In this document: positions 7,859-17,257 of the stretch, piece by piece | Numbering within the stretch: the first letter of the stretch is position 1 | Layout of the letters: each line of letters starts with the position of its first letter | Origin: Rhizobium hidalgonense | GTDB taxonomy: Bacteria > Pseudomonadota > Alphaproteobacteria > Rhizobiales > Rhizobiaceae | DNA: 64,000 nucleotides | Direction: 5' to 3' | NCBI RefSeq assembly: GCF_002914525.1 | Contig: NZ_LODW01000046.1 | Coordinates: 1-64,000 of the forward strand | The notes under the pieces: model-generated | The model's database searches: none | The model's input: only the letters and a program-made list of their open reading frames with translations | Told to the model about the DNA's origin: nothing | Position numbers and translations under genes: made by a program

Positions 7859-8604
7859 GTCGGTCTCCCATGGAAGGAATCAGCGGCAACGGCCGTATTC
7901 CCCAACCTCGATTGACCCTGTTTGTTCCGTGTCCTCCAACTGCTCGCCCGAAGAAACAGCACCGGCACAACGGACGGCGGTTTACGGACTTGCACCCTCT
8001 ATAATGTTTTGAATTTCGGGGCAGAATTTGCCAGCAACCCGGGACGGCGCCGCTCCCCGCCACGCTCCTGACGGAGTCGATGAGCCCGTAGCGATTGGCA
8101 GCTCTTGGAAGCCCTAATATCCTAAGCCTGGAAAAATAAAGACCTCTCCATTTGACGAAGCCATGCCAGGCAATTTAGAAGTTCTATTTCTAATAATCCG
8201 TCATTGGTCCGTACGCAAAAGCAGCACGTCTGAAATGACCGGCCAGTTCAACAAATTACTGTTTAGCCACTGACATTGAATAGCTGGTCAACAGTCCTGG
8301 CACGGAAGGAGAGCTTTCGAGGCCAGTAGTGTGCGACTTATTGCCATAACGTTCACGGTTTAGGCCAGGAAAATCGCATAATGGATCGAAGGGAACCTCT
8401 CCGGCCGGCGAACAGATATCACGAGTGGTCGTCTACAGTTCGAATCTTTTCAAGGCGGCCGAGTTCGCTGTTGGACATACGGGAAGGGCGTCCGCTGAAT
8501 CCGGGACGCTCACGCGCATCAGGCGGGCGCTTCAGTGCACACCGGTGCCGAGCGCCCGCAAAACAAGTTCGCTATTCAGGCTACGGGCCTCCTTCGTGGC
8601 CGAA
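7859..8604. other. Long intergenic region with one dispersed-repeat copy
   Basis: No credible gene was found. It should contain the promoter of the holin-like operon at the left. The only distinct feature is the repeat copy at about 8255-8395. Confidence 0.4.
8255..8395 (+). repeat. Dispersed noncoding repeat, copy 2
   Basis: This copy aligns with the one near 33130-33285 over about 130 bases: GCCACTGA, GAATAGC/GAAATAGC, CTGGCAC, then TTATTGCC, GTTCA and ATCGCATAATGG. It shares the ATCGCATAATG core with the copy near 4110. It lies wholly between genes. Confidence 0.6.
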
Positions 8605-9006
8605 TTATGGAGAGCTTGGCGTCTTATTAAACATGTATCGCGCGATCTTCCAGTCACTGCCGTCCTTTTTGAATATGAACAGTTCGCGGTTCTGTTCGGA
8701 ATGGGAATCATTGGTCTGCAATATGGTGACCCGCACCTGCGAATGCGATCTAGCGAACGCATAGTGTTCGGTGACGACGATCTCGTCGATATAGATCTTG
8801 GGCTCGAGCCTGATTATACCGAAGCCGTGATCAAAGAAGGCCTTGAGTTGCTCCGCTCCTTCCATCGTCGGAGCGTCCACTCCCATCAGCACGCCGTCCT
8901 GGGTAAACAACGAAACCACCATATCGGTTTTCGACCGATTGAGCGCATCGATATATTTTTCGATAAGCTGCTCGATCTGATTTTTGTCTGCCTGAATCTG
9001 TGACAT
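8605..9006 (-). CDS. SnoaL-like / DUF4440 nuclear-transport-factor-2-fold protein
   Basis: The 133-residue protein has an NTF2-fold pattern: an N-terminal helix (IEQLIEKYIDALNRSKTDMV), the VSLFTQDGVLMGVD strand pair, and a C-terminal sheet ending FIFKKDGSDWKIARYMFN. Such proteins are small isomerases, hydrolases or ligand-binding proteins; the substrate cannot be told. AAGGAG lies six bases before the ATG. It is divergent from the LysR gene at 9138, which likely regulates it. Confidence 0.8.
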   Translation of the reverse strand: MSQIQADKNQIEQLIEKYIDALNRSKTDMVVSLFTQDGVLMGVDAPTMEGAEQLKAFFDHGFGIIRLEPKIYIDEIVVTEHYAFARSHSQVRVTILQTNDSHSEQNRELFIFKKDGSDWKIARYMFNKTPSSP

Positions 9007-9102
9007 TTAATTCTCCTTTGTCTTCAGCCTCGTCGTTTCGGCTTGAGTGCTAGAGATAGACCGCCACAGCAGGATGGATTAGCCCGTATATTTCGATTAT
9101 AT

Positions 9103-9120
9103 TATCCGCCTTGTCGGATA
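9103..9120. promoter_or_regulatory. Inverted repeat in the LysR/SnoaL divergent promoter
   Basis: TATCCG (9103-9108) and CGGATA (9115-9120) are perfect arms with a six-base spacer, 18 bases before the LysR start. Position and size fit a LysR-type binding site. Confidence 0.45.
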
Positions 9121-9137
9121 GTTTTGGGGGATGATTT

Positions 9138-10040
9138 GTGGATCTAAATGGCGCGATGATATTCGTGCGAGTTGTGCGACTGGGGAGCTTCACAAAGGCC
9201 GCGCTGGAGATGGGCCTCCCCAACTCAACGGTGAGTGACAGGATTTCGGACCTTGAAAAAGCTCTCGGGGTAAGCCTTCTTGTGCGCACGACAAGAAAGC
9301 TTCGTCTTACGGACGCAGGAGCGATATTTTTCAAGAAAGCCGAGCTCGCTGTGGCTGCCCTGACGAGCGCTGGCGAGGAAGCTTCGTTATTCCAGAAATT
9401 CCCCACGGGAAGGTTGAAGATCACAGCGCCAGTCGAGTTCGACTACACGCCGATCTGCGAAGCAGTCACAGAATACGTTGAGAGATTTCCAGAGGTGACG
9501 GTCGAATTGCTTTTGACGGATCGCGTCGTGGACTTGGTCGGGGAAGGGTTCGATATAGCCATCCGGGCAAGTCCGATCAAAGATTCTGGTTTCACAGCGA
9601 AGCGACTGGGGATAGCCGGACTGATCCTGGTCGCTGCCCCCCAGTATATAGAACGATCAACCGCGATCGGTCGCCCGAGCGATCTGGCGTTCCATCAATG
9701 TCTTGTCATCTCTCCCGAAGTGGATGCCAGCAGTCTTGCCACCTGGAACCTGGTTTCCGCCGACGGCGAGAAAGCCAGGGTAGTTCCACAGGCCCGCATT
9801 TCATCGAACTCCGTTGGCGCAATCAAACATCTCTCCTTGATGGGCAAAGGCATTGCCCTCATGCCGCCAACTTTGGTTCACGGCGACGTGTTAAGGGGCC
9901 GATTGGTCCAAGTCCTTCCGGATTGGTCAACAGCTCCGTGGCCTAGCTATCTCGTGCATACGGCTCACAGAAACTCGTCCCCGAAGGTGAAGGAGATGAT
10001 TCCTCTCCTCGAACCCCGTCTCCGCAGCATTATCAAGTAG
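9138..10040 (+). CDS. LysR-family transcriptional regulator
   Basis: The 300-residue protein begins at a GTG preceded by a GGGGGATG stretch; the ATG at 9131 is in another frame. Residues 1-60 form the LysR winged helix (FVRVVRLGSFTKAALEMGLP, TVSDRISDLEKALGVSLLVR), followed by the effector-binding domain with the common DLVGEGFDIAIRAS segment. It is divergent from the SnoaL-like gene, with a short inverted repeat between them, so it probably controls that gene and itself. Length is normal. Confidence 0.9.
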   Translation: MDLNGAMIFVRVVRLGSFTKAALEMGLPNSTVSDRISDLEKALGVSLLVRTTRKLRLTDAGAIFFKKAELAVAALTSAGEEASLFQKFPTGRLKITAPVEFDYTPICEAVTEYVERFPEVTVELLLTDRVVDLVGEGFDIAIRASPIKDSGFTAKRLGIAGLILVAAPQYIERSTAIGRPSDLAFHQCLVISPEVDASSLATWNLVSADGEKARVVPQARISSNSVGAIKHLSLMGKGIALMPPTLVHGDVLRGRLVQVLPDWSTAPWPSYLVHTAHRNSSPKVKEMIPLLEPRLRSIIK

Positions 10041-10802
10041 TCCGATGTTCTGTGTGCTGACCGCACCTCGGAGCCGACCGCCACCCAGCCGATCTCGTTT
10101 CAATCCTCAATAAATAACAGTGTCCGATGTGTCGGGGCGCCCGCTCAATGATCAGGCCTGAGGGCTGGCGCCTATGCCGACGTCGGAATCGGCCCGACCG
10201 CGCAAGATTGAGGTTCTGCATCAATACAAATTTTGGAAGTCTGGTGACCGCCGTTTGCGGTCGCTCAAACACCGGCTCGACCAATAGCAGCGCGATAGCA
10301 TTCTAGTAGATGCGCACGAAAGCAGCGGCTCCGCTTTGCGTCCCGCATCTATCCAGCCCGTCAGAGCAGTGCATCTTGTCGCAGCCCATCGCCATGCGAC
10401 GGCGCAGACAACGGAGGACGGTGAAACATGTCAGCTTACGCCGCGAGTGACGTCCATCTGCACGAGGGTGCGGCGCCGTCAGATCAGCAGCCTTACCAAA
10501 GCTTCCTGGTCCTTTACCCCGTGCCGAAAAGACTGGATGATCCGGTTGGCTAGTTCCTCACGCTGGGTCAGTCATGATCTGCTTTACCGCAATGAGGTGG
10601 TCATAGACCCTTTGACAGAGAGCAACGTCGGCGTTGTTCAAGGTGCGATGGAAGCGTAGCGGCCCTCACTTTCCCCCCAGGGTAGGGCGAAAGCGAAGGC
10701 ATTCAAGCGTTTGACGGCGGCAACACGAAGTCGTGAGGTGCCGTTGGAGTCAAATGACCACCGGTTCGTCTGCAACGGGCCGACAATCTTCGATGTCATT
10801 GT
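10041..10802. other. Intergenic region with one possible small ORF
   Basis: No large gene is supported. The only candidate is the 41-residue frame at 10428-10553. Confidence 0.35.
10428..10553 (+). CDS. Possible small protein (41 aa), unrecognised
   Basis: An ATG with GGAGG about ten bases upstream opens MSAYAASDVHLHEGAAPSDQ and ends PKRLDDPVG. There is no signal peptide or membrane segment. The good ribosome site and balanced composition suggest a translated frame, but it may be a leftover N-terminus of a larger gene. Confidence 0.3.
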   Translation: MSAYAASDVHLHEGAAPSDQQPYQSFLVLYPVPKRLDDPVG

Positions 10803-11270
10803 TCACTCGGCCACTGCTGAATATCCCCGATGCTGTTTGATGAGCTTGATCAACGCCTCAGCGGTGTAGGGTTTCTGCAGCCAACCGATCGGCGAGGCCG
10901 CCGAGCCTCTTTCGCGGGTTTTGGCATCTGCATGGGCAGAGGCAAAAACCGAGCGGACACCCAGCTTTGTAAACAACTCGATCGCGGCCTGCACGCCATC
11001 TTTGTGACCGGCCAGCCGAATGTCCATGATCGCTAGATCCGGACGGTCTGATCCTGCCATGGAAATTGCCTCGTCGGCCGTCACTGCAATGCCGGTGACC
11101 TCGAAGCCTGCATCGCGAAGGCGATGTTCGATCTCGAGCGCTATAAGATACTCGTCTTCGACGACGAGGATACGTGTCGGTTTTCCCCCTCCCGCGGCCT
11201 TTTTGGCCTCCTCGACGGATCCAGGGGTGGAGCTGGTTTCATTGTTAGCAGGTGGCTCTAAGGCGATCAT
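10803..11270 (-). CDS. Single-domain response regulator (receiver)
   Basis: The 155-residue product has a disordered N-terminus of about 30 residues and one receiver domain: acidic pocket in ILVVEDEYLI, phosphoacceptor Asp in LAIMDIRLAGHKDG, and the conserved Lys in WLQKPYTAEAL. There is no output domain, so it likely signals by protein contact or passes phosphate on. Its ATG overlaps the stop of the sensor kinase by one base, making the two a cognate pair in one operon. Confidence 0.88.
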   Translation of the reverse strand: MIALEPPANNETSSTPGSVEEAKKAAGGGKPTRILVVEDEYLIALEIEHRLRDAGFEVTGIAVTADEAISMAGSDRPDLAIMDIRLAGHKDGVQAAIELFTKLGVRSVFASAHADAKTRERGSAASPIGWLQKPYTAEALIKLIKQHRGYSAVAE

Positions 11271-12691
11271 TAATCAAGGCTGCTTTCCGATTGGAATTGA
11301 CCGGCGAACCGGACGGTGCATCGTGCACCGGGGCCGGGAGCGACGGAGAACGAGCCCCGCAGTTGCCGAACCAGTCCAGAGACCAGACCTGTTCCGGACG
11401 AACGTCGCCCCGTGACTTTGAAATCGAAGCCAGGGCCGCTGTCGCGGACGGTCAGGAGGAAGTCGCCGTCCGAGCGTGTGAGCGAAACCCAAATTTCGCA
11501 ATTGCCTGCGTCGTCACAGCCGTGCTTTGCCGCATTTGTGAGCAGCTCGTTCAGAACGAGAGCGAGAGGCATTGTAACGTCATTCGTCAAGCTTCCGGCG
11601 TCGGCGGCGACGTCTATGTGGAGAGTGACGCTTTCTGAGAACGCTTGCCTTGCGCTGTCGCACACGGCATTTACAAAATTGCTCGCGTCGACTTCGGAGC
11701 GGTCATGCTCCGTATAAAGGGCCTGCTGCGCCGCAGCCATGGCGCCGACGCGTTGCGCAGCATCATTCAGCACAATGCGTGCTTCGTGGCTGTCACTCTC
11801 GCGCTCGGCCGAACGGATCAGAGCGTAGAGCATCATCATGTTGTTTTTGACGCGGTGATTGAGCTCGTCGAGGAAGACCCGCTGATTGGTCTCGGCCAAC
11901 TTGCGGTCGCTGATGTCCACGAGCATGTTGACCGCCCCGGTCAGCTCACCATCATCGTTGCGCATCGGCGTCGGGAAAGGAAGGAAAGGAAACATCGAGC
12001 CGTCGGGACGCTGAGCCATTGCCTCCACGCCTCGCACCGGGCGATTTTCCTTTAGGGCAATTGCCATCGGGCATTCGTGGTGCGGCAACGGCTGCCCATC
12101 AGCAGTAAATAGCCGAAAGGTTACACACCACTCATCCTCGCCGACGATCGGCTCCCTGCCGGCTAATTCGACCGCTGCACGGTTGAAATAAGTGATCTTG
12201 CCGTGGGCGTCGGTCGTATAGACGGCCGCCGGAAGCGCTTCAAGAACTTGGCGCATTTCTTCATCCTTGCGCGCAAGCTGGCGCCTTACATCGACAACCT
12301 CCGTAACGTCTATCGTGAAGCAGCGGGTATTTATGAATTCGCCATTGCGGAACTGGCCGCTGGAAGTGGTTTCAACATGCTTGATCGACCCGTCCTTAGC
12401 CCGCATCCGGGCGGCAAAACGAATGAGCTTTTCTCCTGCCTTTAGGCGAGCAAGCATTTCGCTTATGATGTCGGCGTCCGCATGAAAATCAGAAATCTGC
12501 CGGCCTATGTATTCGTCTGCGGCGTAACCGAGCAGATCCAGTTCTGCCTGATTGGCGCGCAGGATCGTGCCGTCAGCCCCGATCAGATGCAGGGCAACAG
12601 CTCCATTTTCAAAAAAGTCTTCGTAATCATCAGGAAAAACATTAGTCTGAGAGACGATGGGACCGCCACTCACCAGTTCGACATTGCCCAT
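11270..12691 (-). CDS. PAS-domain sensor histidine kinase (HWE/HisKA_2 type)
   Basis: The 473-residue protein has two PAS domains (about residues 20-130 and 145-265; LHLIGADGTILRANQAELDL, VYTTDAHGKITYFNRAAVEL), a HisKA_2/HWE dimerisation domain with the phosphoacceptor His in FLDELNHRVKNNMMMLYAL, and an HATPase domain (LALVLNELLTNAAKHG, RDSGPGFDF, GTGLVSGLVRQL). There is no transmembrane segment, so sensing is cytoplasmic. Kinases of this class are common in rhizobia and often respond to light, redox or general stress; the signal here is unknown. It is followed directly by its receiver gene. Confidence 0.9.
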   Translation of the reverse strand: MGNVELVSGGPIVSQTNVFPDDYEDFFENGAVALHLIGADGTILRANQAELDLLGYAADEYIGRQISDFHADADIISEMLARLKAGEKLIRFAARMRAKDGSIKHVETTSSGQFRNGEFINTRCFTIDVTEVVDVRRQLARKDEEMRQVLEALPAAVYTTDAHGKITYFNRAAVELAGREPIVGEDEWCVTFRLFTADGQPLPHHECPMAIALKENRPVRGVEAMAQRPDGSMFPFLPFPTPMRNDDGELTGAVNMLVDISDRKLAETNQRVFLDELNHRVKNNMMMLYALIRSAERESDSHEARIVLNDAAQRVGAMAAAQQALYTEHDRSEVDASNFVNAVCDSARQAFSESVTLHIDVAADAGSLTNDVTMPLALVLNELLTNAAKHGCDDAGNCEIWVSLTRSDGDFLLTVRDSGPGFDFKVTGRRSSGTGLVSGLVRQLRGSFSVAPGPGARCTVRFAGQFQSESSLD

Positions 12692-12791
12692 CCATCCCTC
12701 GCTTGCGTCGTTGCGGCCGAATTAACTCAGCTAAACCCGGCCGAGTGGCCTTTGGTTCCAGCGGGGCAATAAAAAGCAGTTGGCGAAATGG

Positions 12792-13286
12792 CTACGCCCG
12801 ATCGCACAGCACTCCCTTTATCGAAAATAAAGTTGGATGATCCTGACGGCATATTCGGAGGGCATTAGCTGTCGCAGTTTGGGCGCCGCAACCACTGCCG
12901 ACGCGCCTTTGCCTAAGCGAAATGAAACGACACCCACTGCGGGCGACTGTCGTCGGAAACGCTTTGCGTTGGACGCAGCGAGGAGGGTCGGGATGCATCC
13001 CAAAGCGGCTACGACGAGATCTTCCTGAACTCAAGAGATCCAGAAAACCGTCGACCCGCATTCCGGGCAAAACTTGAACTCGATCCATCTCCCGCTGTGG
13101 CTCTTGCGCGAGCGTTCGCATGAGGCCGACCGGATCGTTCTTGAAGTGCGCGACTTCGGCCGGCACGAAGCTGGTGACTTGACCTTCGGGCCCGACGATG
13201 TCGGAGAACGGGCGCGTCCAGTCGCCTTCGCCTGGGTAAACGTCAATGACGGTGGCACCGGCATCAATGCGTGCGAACCGAATCAC
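12792..13286 (-). pseudogene. Chimeric remnant: methyltransferase N-terminus joined to a GFA-domain fragment
   Basis: The first about 65 residues (MIRFARIDAGATVIDVYPGE, FSDIVGPEGQVTSFVPAEVA) match the SAM-binding start of a class I methyltransferase. At about 13085 the match changes, in another frame, to WIEFKFCPECGSTVFWIS, a GFA (glutathione-dependent formaldehyde-activating) type zinc motif. Further downstream (13020 to about 12820) a third unrelated protein-like segment follows. The frame therefore joins pieces of several genes and is unlikely to make a working enzyme. Confidence 0.6.
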
Positions 13287-13416
13287 TCGGATAGTTTGGA
13301 TTGGTCAACATCGGATCTCCTTTACGGTTGGGTATTTGACGAGCGCGTGGGACGCGAGACGCCGATCCGCGGCTCATTCACCTTCGGCAAAAGCCGATGG
13401 TTGCAGAAGGCCTGCG

Positions 13417-13830
13417 CTACGTGGGCCCGGACGCGTCCATCTGCGCGGCCCGAGCCAGCGCTTGCGTGTCGACATATTCCCGGATGCTGGCCAGTCTGCC
13501 GTCCCGGACCGTGATGGCAAAGATCCAGTCGTCCTCGAACGGCTTGTTCGTGACTTTGACCTTCCCGCTGGCGAAGCCGACGACGAGAACCCGGTCTCCT
13601 TGTGCCACAAACTCCCGGGGCTCCGTGGAGGTTTCCATCGACCTGGATGCCGTCTCCAGCAAATCTGCCAGTCCCGCGTGCCCCCGGTAGGTGCCGGCCA
13701 GCGGCCAGTCCTTGCCCGGAATGATCCACTCGATATCTTCCGCGACCAGCGCCAGCAGAGCCTGTCTGTCGCCCCGGCCGATCGCAGTGAAGAAGTCCTT
13801 CACGGTCTGGATGTTTTTTTCAATACTCAT
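13417..13830 (-). CDS. NTF2-fold (SnoaL-like) protein
   Basis: The 137-residue protein matches ketosteroid-isomerase-like proteins: VKDFFTAIGRGDRQALLALV, then VAEDIEWIIPGKDWPLAGTY with the typical EW-x-PG, and a C-terminal DWIFAITVRDGRLASIREY. It is the last gene in a minus-strand cluster with an F420-oxidoreductase-like protein and two SDRs. The gap to the preceding gene is 49 bases, so co-transcription is likely. Substrate unknown. Confidence 0.85.
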   Translation of the reverse strand: MSIEKNIQTVKDFFTAIGRGDRQALLALVAEDIEWIIPGKDWPLAGTYRGHAGLADLLETASRSMETSTEPREFVAQGDRVLVVGFASGKVKVTNKPFEDDWIFAITVRDGRLASIREYVDTQALARAAQMDASGPT

Positions 13831-13879
13831 GGGAATGTCTCCATCCGTACATCGTGGTCCTGTCGGTGGGGCTGTCTTT

Positions 13880-14482
13880 TTATCCGTCGAACTTGACCAG
13901 ATCCTTGAAGATCAGATGACCCCAGCTCTTTCCGCGCGCCTGGACCAGCAGGCCGCCTTCCGACAGCCCGCCAAGCTTGATCGGCGCGAAGCCGAGATTT
14001 TCCGCGAGCACGCCAATCTCGTCTGCGGCAGTGTCGTCGTCGCTCGCCAGGAACACAACTCGCCTGCCGCCATGCGCGGCTGGATCTTGGGCAAGGGTGG
14101 CGGCGATCAAATGGTTGAAGCCCTTGACCAGCCTTGCGCCAGTAAAGGCTTGCGCGACGGCCTTGGAAGAAGGCTGTTCTCCCAGCTCCTCAGGGGGCAC
14201 GCCGTAGGCATTGGTCACATCGATGATGATCTTGCCATCCCAGTTGGAGAGCGCCCTTGCGACATCCGGGTGCGCCTCGAAGCGGACAGCCAAAAAGATG
14301 ACGTCCGCCTTGACGGCTTCCGCCAGGGTCTTGGCTATGACCTTGGGCCCGATCGCGGCCGCATCAGCTGCGAAGCTTTCCGGGTCCCGCGTGGTTGCAA
14401 CAGATACTTCGATGCCCTTGCGGGAAAACGCTTTGGCCAAAGCTCGGCCGATATTGCCTAAGCCAATAATTGCGTAGCTCAT
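13880..14482 (-). CDS. NADPH-dependent F420 reductase-like / NAD(P)-binding oxidoreductase
   Basis: The start at 14482 is chosen because it opens directly on the Rossmann motif (MSYAIIGLGNIGRALAKAFS). The frame is open further upstream, but those residues are non-homologous. Conserved parts include VIFLAVRFEAHPDVARAL, IIIDVTNAYG and VKGFNHLIAATL, typical of the F420_oxidored family, whose members use NADPH to reduce various acceptors. Length (200 residues) is normal. It sits between the SDR and NTF2-like genes in the cluster facing the LysR regulator at 16277. Confidence 0.85.
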   Translation of the reverse strand: MSYAIIGLGNIGRALAKAFSRKGIEVSVATTRDPESFAADAAAIGPKVIAKTLAEAVKADVIFLAVRFEAHPDVARALSNWDGKIIIDVTNAYGVPPEELGEQPSSKAVAQAFTGARLVKGFNHLIAATLAQDPAAHGGRRVVFLASDDDTAADEIGVLAENLGFAPIKLGGLSEGGLLVQARGKSWGHLIFKDLVKFDG

Positions 14483-14513
14483 AATGCTTCTCCGATCCTG
14501 TGTTGACGCCGGG

Positions 14514-15266
14514 TCAGACTTGCGCCCAACCACCATCGACGGCGAGATCTATACCGGTGATGTAGGAGCTTTCATCGGAGGCAAGGAACGTGAGCGCAGC
14601 CGCGATTTCCTCTGGCTTGCCCCTGCGACCCATTGGGATCTGTGACGCAAACTGGGCAACCGCCTCCTCGGCTTGCTCAGCGGTGAGGCCGGTCGTTGTC
14701 GCCAAGGCGGGAGTCTCGATCGCGCCGGGGCTCATCGTGTTGACGCGGATATTGCGATCCTTCAGCTCCTGGGTCCAGGACCGCGAGAAGCTGCGAACAG
14801 CCGCCTTGCTTGCTGCGTAGGCGCTGAACGCTGGCAGCCCCATTACATTCGAGACCGAAGAGTTCAGAATGATCGAACCGCCGTCCTTGAAGAGAGGAAG
14901 GGCCTTCTGCACCGTAAAGAACAGACCCTTCACGTTCACATCGAAGGTCTGGTCAAAATGGGCCTCAGTCGCTGCCCCGAGCGGCGCGACCGTACCTGCG
15001 CCCGCGTTTGCGAAGAGAATGTCGATGTGACCATGTTTCTCCTTCACGGTGGCATAGAGCCGGTCCAGATCTTCCAGGCGCGAGACGTCGCCCACGACTG
15101 TTGTCACGTTTTTCCCGATAAGGGCCGCTGCCTCTTGTAAGGCTTTCTCGCGTCGCCCAATGATCACGACCTGCGCACCTTCTTCCACGAAACGCTTGGC
15201 TGTGGCCAAGCCAATCCCACTGCTTCCGCCCGTGATGACTGCGATTTTACCTTCGAGTGCTTTCAC
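14514..15266 (-). CDS. Short-chain dehydrogenase/reductase (SDR)
   Basis: The 250-residue SDR begins at a GTG and shows the full classical set: TGGSSGIG cofactor motif, NAGAG, the catalytic Ser in ILNSSVSN and the YAASK active site, and PGAIETP near the C-terminus. It ends 31 bases before the F420-like gene. It is 60-70% similar by eye to the next SDR, suggesting an old duplication. Likely acts on a small ketone or alcohol; the substrate is not determinable. Confidence 0.9.
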   Translation of the reverse strand: MKALEGKIAVITGGSSGIGLATAKRFVEEGAQVVIIGRREKALQEAAALIGKNVTTVVGDVSRLEDLDRLYATVKEKHGHIDILFANAGAGTVAPLGAATEAHFDQTFDVNVKGLFFTVQKALPLFKDGGSIILNSSVSNVMGLPAFSAYAASKAAVRSFSRSWTQELKDRNIRVNTMSPGAIETPALATTTGLTAEQAEEAVAQFASQIPMGRRGKPEEIAAALTFLASDESSYITGIDLAVDGGWAQV

Positions 15267-15313
15267 AATCTTTGCCTTTCGCTGTGTGTAGTTAGGCGCG
15301 AACCGCGCCGGGG

Positions 15314-16048
15314 TCAGAGTTGGGCGAGGCCACCGTCGACGGCGACTTCGCTGGCGGTCATGAAGCTGCTGTCGTCCGACGCAAGGAAGGCGGCAGCGGC
15401 CGCGATCTCCGCCGGATCGGCCATGCGTCGGAGCGGGGTCATCGCGCCGTAGGCCTTCTGGCCCTCCTCTCCGAGCGCTTCCTTTGCAAGTTCTGTCGCC
15501 GTCGCGCCGGGCGACAGCACGTTGACCCGGATGCCGGTGCCCTTGAGGTCTTCCGCCCAGGTCCGTGCAAGATTGCGCACGGCTGCCTTGCTGGCGCTGT
15601 AGGCGGTGAATGCCGGGGCGCCGGTGGTCCCGGCGCTCGATCCGGTGAGGATGATCGAGCCGCCTGGACCCATCAGCGGCAACGCCTTCTGGACTGTGAA
15701 GATCGTGCCCTTCACATTGGTGTCGAAAGTATCGTGGATGTGCTTGGCGGTGATCTGGCCGAGAGGAAGCGGGCTTCCGGCCCCGGCATTGGCGAAGATG
15801 ACGTCAAGCGTTCCGCGCTCGGCTTTCACCGCCGCGTAGAGCCGATCAAGGTCGTCCTCATCCGAGACCGAGCCCTTAACCGCGCGGGCGTTGGGGCCGA
15901 GCTCGGCCACAGCCGCATCGAGTGCTTGCTGCCGACGGCCGTAGATGAAGACGAAGGCACCCTCCTCGATGAAGCGCCTTGCAGCGGCGAGGCCGATACC
16001 GGTGGCGCCGCCCGTGATCACGACGGTCTTTCCATTCAGTCTGGTCAT
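15314..16048 (-). CDS. Short-chain dehydrogenase/reductase (SDR)
   Basis: The start at 16048 (MTRLNGKTVVITGG) is preferred because AAGGA lies nine bases upstream; the frame is open well beyond without homology. Motifs are TGGATGIG, NAGAG, ILTGSSAG and YSASK, so all catalytic residues are present. The 244-residue length is standard. It is the first gene of the minus-strand cluster and faces the LysR gene at 16277 across a 228-base intergenic space that should hold both promoters. Confidence 0.9.
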   Translation of the reverse strand: MTRLNGKTVVITGGATGIGLAAARRFIEEGAFVFIYGRRQQALDAAVAELGPNARAVKGSVSDEDDLDRLYAAVKAERGTLDVIFANAGAGSPLPLGQITAKHIHDTFDTNVKGTIFTVQKALPLMGPGGSIILTGSSAGTTGAPAFTAYSASKAAVRNLARTWAEDLKGTGIRVNVLSPGATATELAKEALGEEGQKAYGAMTPLRRMADPAEIAAAAAFLASDDSSFMTASEVAVDGGLAQL

Positions 16049-16276
16049 GTCATGCATTCCTTGTGTCGCGTGTCGGGTCATCGCTTTGCGGAGACACATC
16101 CTCCGACAGCCTCGATATGGGTTCGCCGGCGCCAGGGTGTGAGTGCGCAATCGCGCGTATCCGTGGTGCGAAAACGATCCACCTATGTGATTGAACGCAG
16201 CGATGATCGCGCGCGATCCGGCCCGGTATGGTAGCCTAGTCTTCGGAAGCCGCCCCATGCGGCGCGAGAATGGACC

Positions 16277-17173
16277 ATGATCGACTGGGATGACGTTCGC
16301 TACTTTCTTGCCGCCGCGCGTGGCGGCTCAGTGCGGGCTGCCGCTAAACGTCTGGCCGTGAACCACGCGACCGTGCTGCGGCGCATTGCCCAGCTCGAGG
16401 ATCGCCTCGGGGCGCAGATGTTCGAAAAGCTACCTTCGGGCTATCGCCTGACGGCCGCGGGCGAGGAGGTTCTGGAGTTCGCGAACCAGATGGAAGCCTC
16501 ATCGCACCAACTGGAGACGCGCGTCCTCGGGCGCGATCAGAGCGTACGCGGGCTTCTGCGGGTGACGCTGCCCCCGTTCCTTGCGACACACCTGCTCATG
16601 CCGGATATCGCCGATTTTGCCCGTCTGCATCCGGACATCGAGATGGAGATCGTATCGACCGGCGAGGTCGTGAATCTGACCAACCGGGAGGCGGATGTGG
16701 CGATCCGGATGGTCTCCAATCGCAAGACCCTGCCGCTCAATCTTCATGGCTTGAAAGGTCCGGATCTGCTTGCGGGTGTTTATATGTCCCGCGATAGACT
16801 GGCCGCGTGGCGTACGGGTGCGCTGGATCCAATCCGGCCGATCGTCATCGGCGGTCAGGCTCTTCCGGACTGGGTCGACCAAGGGGAGGTTCACGCTACA
16901 GGGGTTCCGTTCAGGACGCCGGACGCCGAGGCGCAGATCGATGCGGCAAGGCAAGGGATAGGCATGACCAAACTGCCCTGTTTCGTCGGAGATGCCGATC
17001 ACCTGCTGGCGAAAGTCCCGGGCATCGATTTGAAATCACCTGCGACGATCTGGCTTCTCACGCAGGGGGAGACACGCAAGACGAAGCGCGTGCGGCTTTT
17101 CACAGAGTTCATATCCCGCCGACTCGCCGCGTACGCTCCGATCCTCGCCGGGCGGTCCATATCGCGCGGCTGA
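16277..17173 (+). CDS. LysR-family transcriptional regulator
   Basis: This 298-residue regulator starts MIDWDDVRYFLAAARGGSVR, typical of the subgroup that controls SDR and oxidoreductase genes. The winged helix covers residues 1-60 (HATVLRRIAQLEDRLGAQMF), and an effector domain follows (VRGLLRVTLPPFLATHLLMP, NREADVAIRMVSN). It is divergent from the SDR cluster at 13417-16048 and is the probable regulator of that cluster. No damage is visible. Confidence 0.9.
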   Translation: MIDWDDVRYFLAAARGGSVRAAAKRLAVNHATVLRRIAQLEDRLGAQMFEKLPSGYRLTAAGEEVLEFANQMEASSHQLETRVLGRDQSVRGLLRVTLPPFLATHLLMPDIADFARLHPDIEMEIVSTGEVVNLTNREADVAIRMVSNRKTLPLNLHGLKGPDLLAGVYMSRDRLAAWRTGALDPIRPIVIGGQALPDWVDQGEVHATGVPFRTPDAEAQIDAARQGIGMTKLPCFVGDADHLLAKVPGIDLKSPATIWLLTQGETRKTKRVRLFTEFISRRLAAYAPILAGRSISRG

Positions 17174-17257
17174 TGTCACGTGCCAAACCACAAATGGCTA
17201 GGGAAATTGCTGTTGGAGATTGGCATCCCCAAGGGGGACAGGCCGAGGAGTGGCCGC

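Noticed and set aside
11316-12055. Plus-strand frames across the sensor kinase gene
   Set aside because: They are antisense to a well-supported kinase with all motifs.
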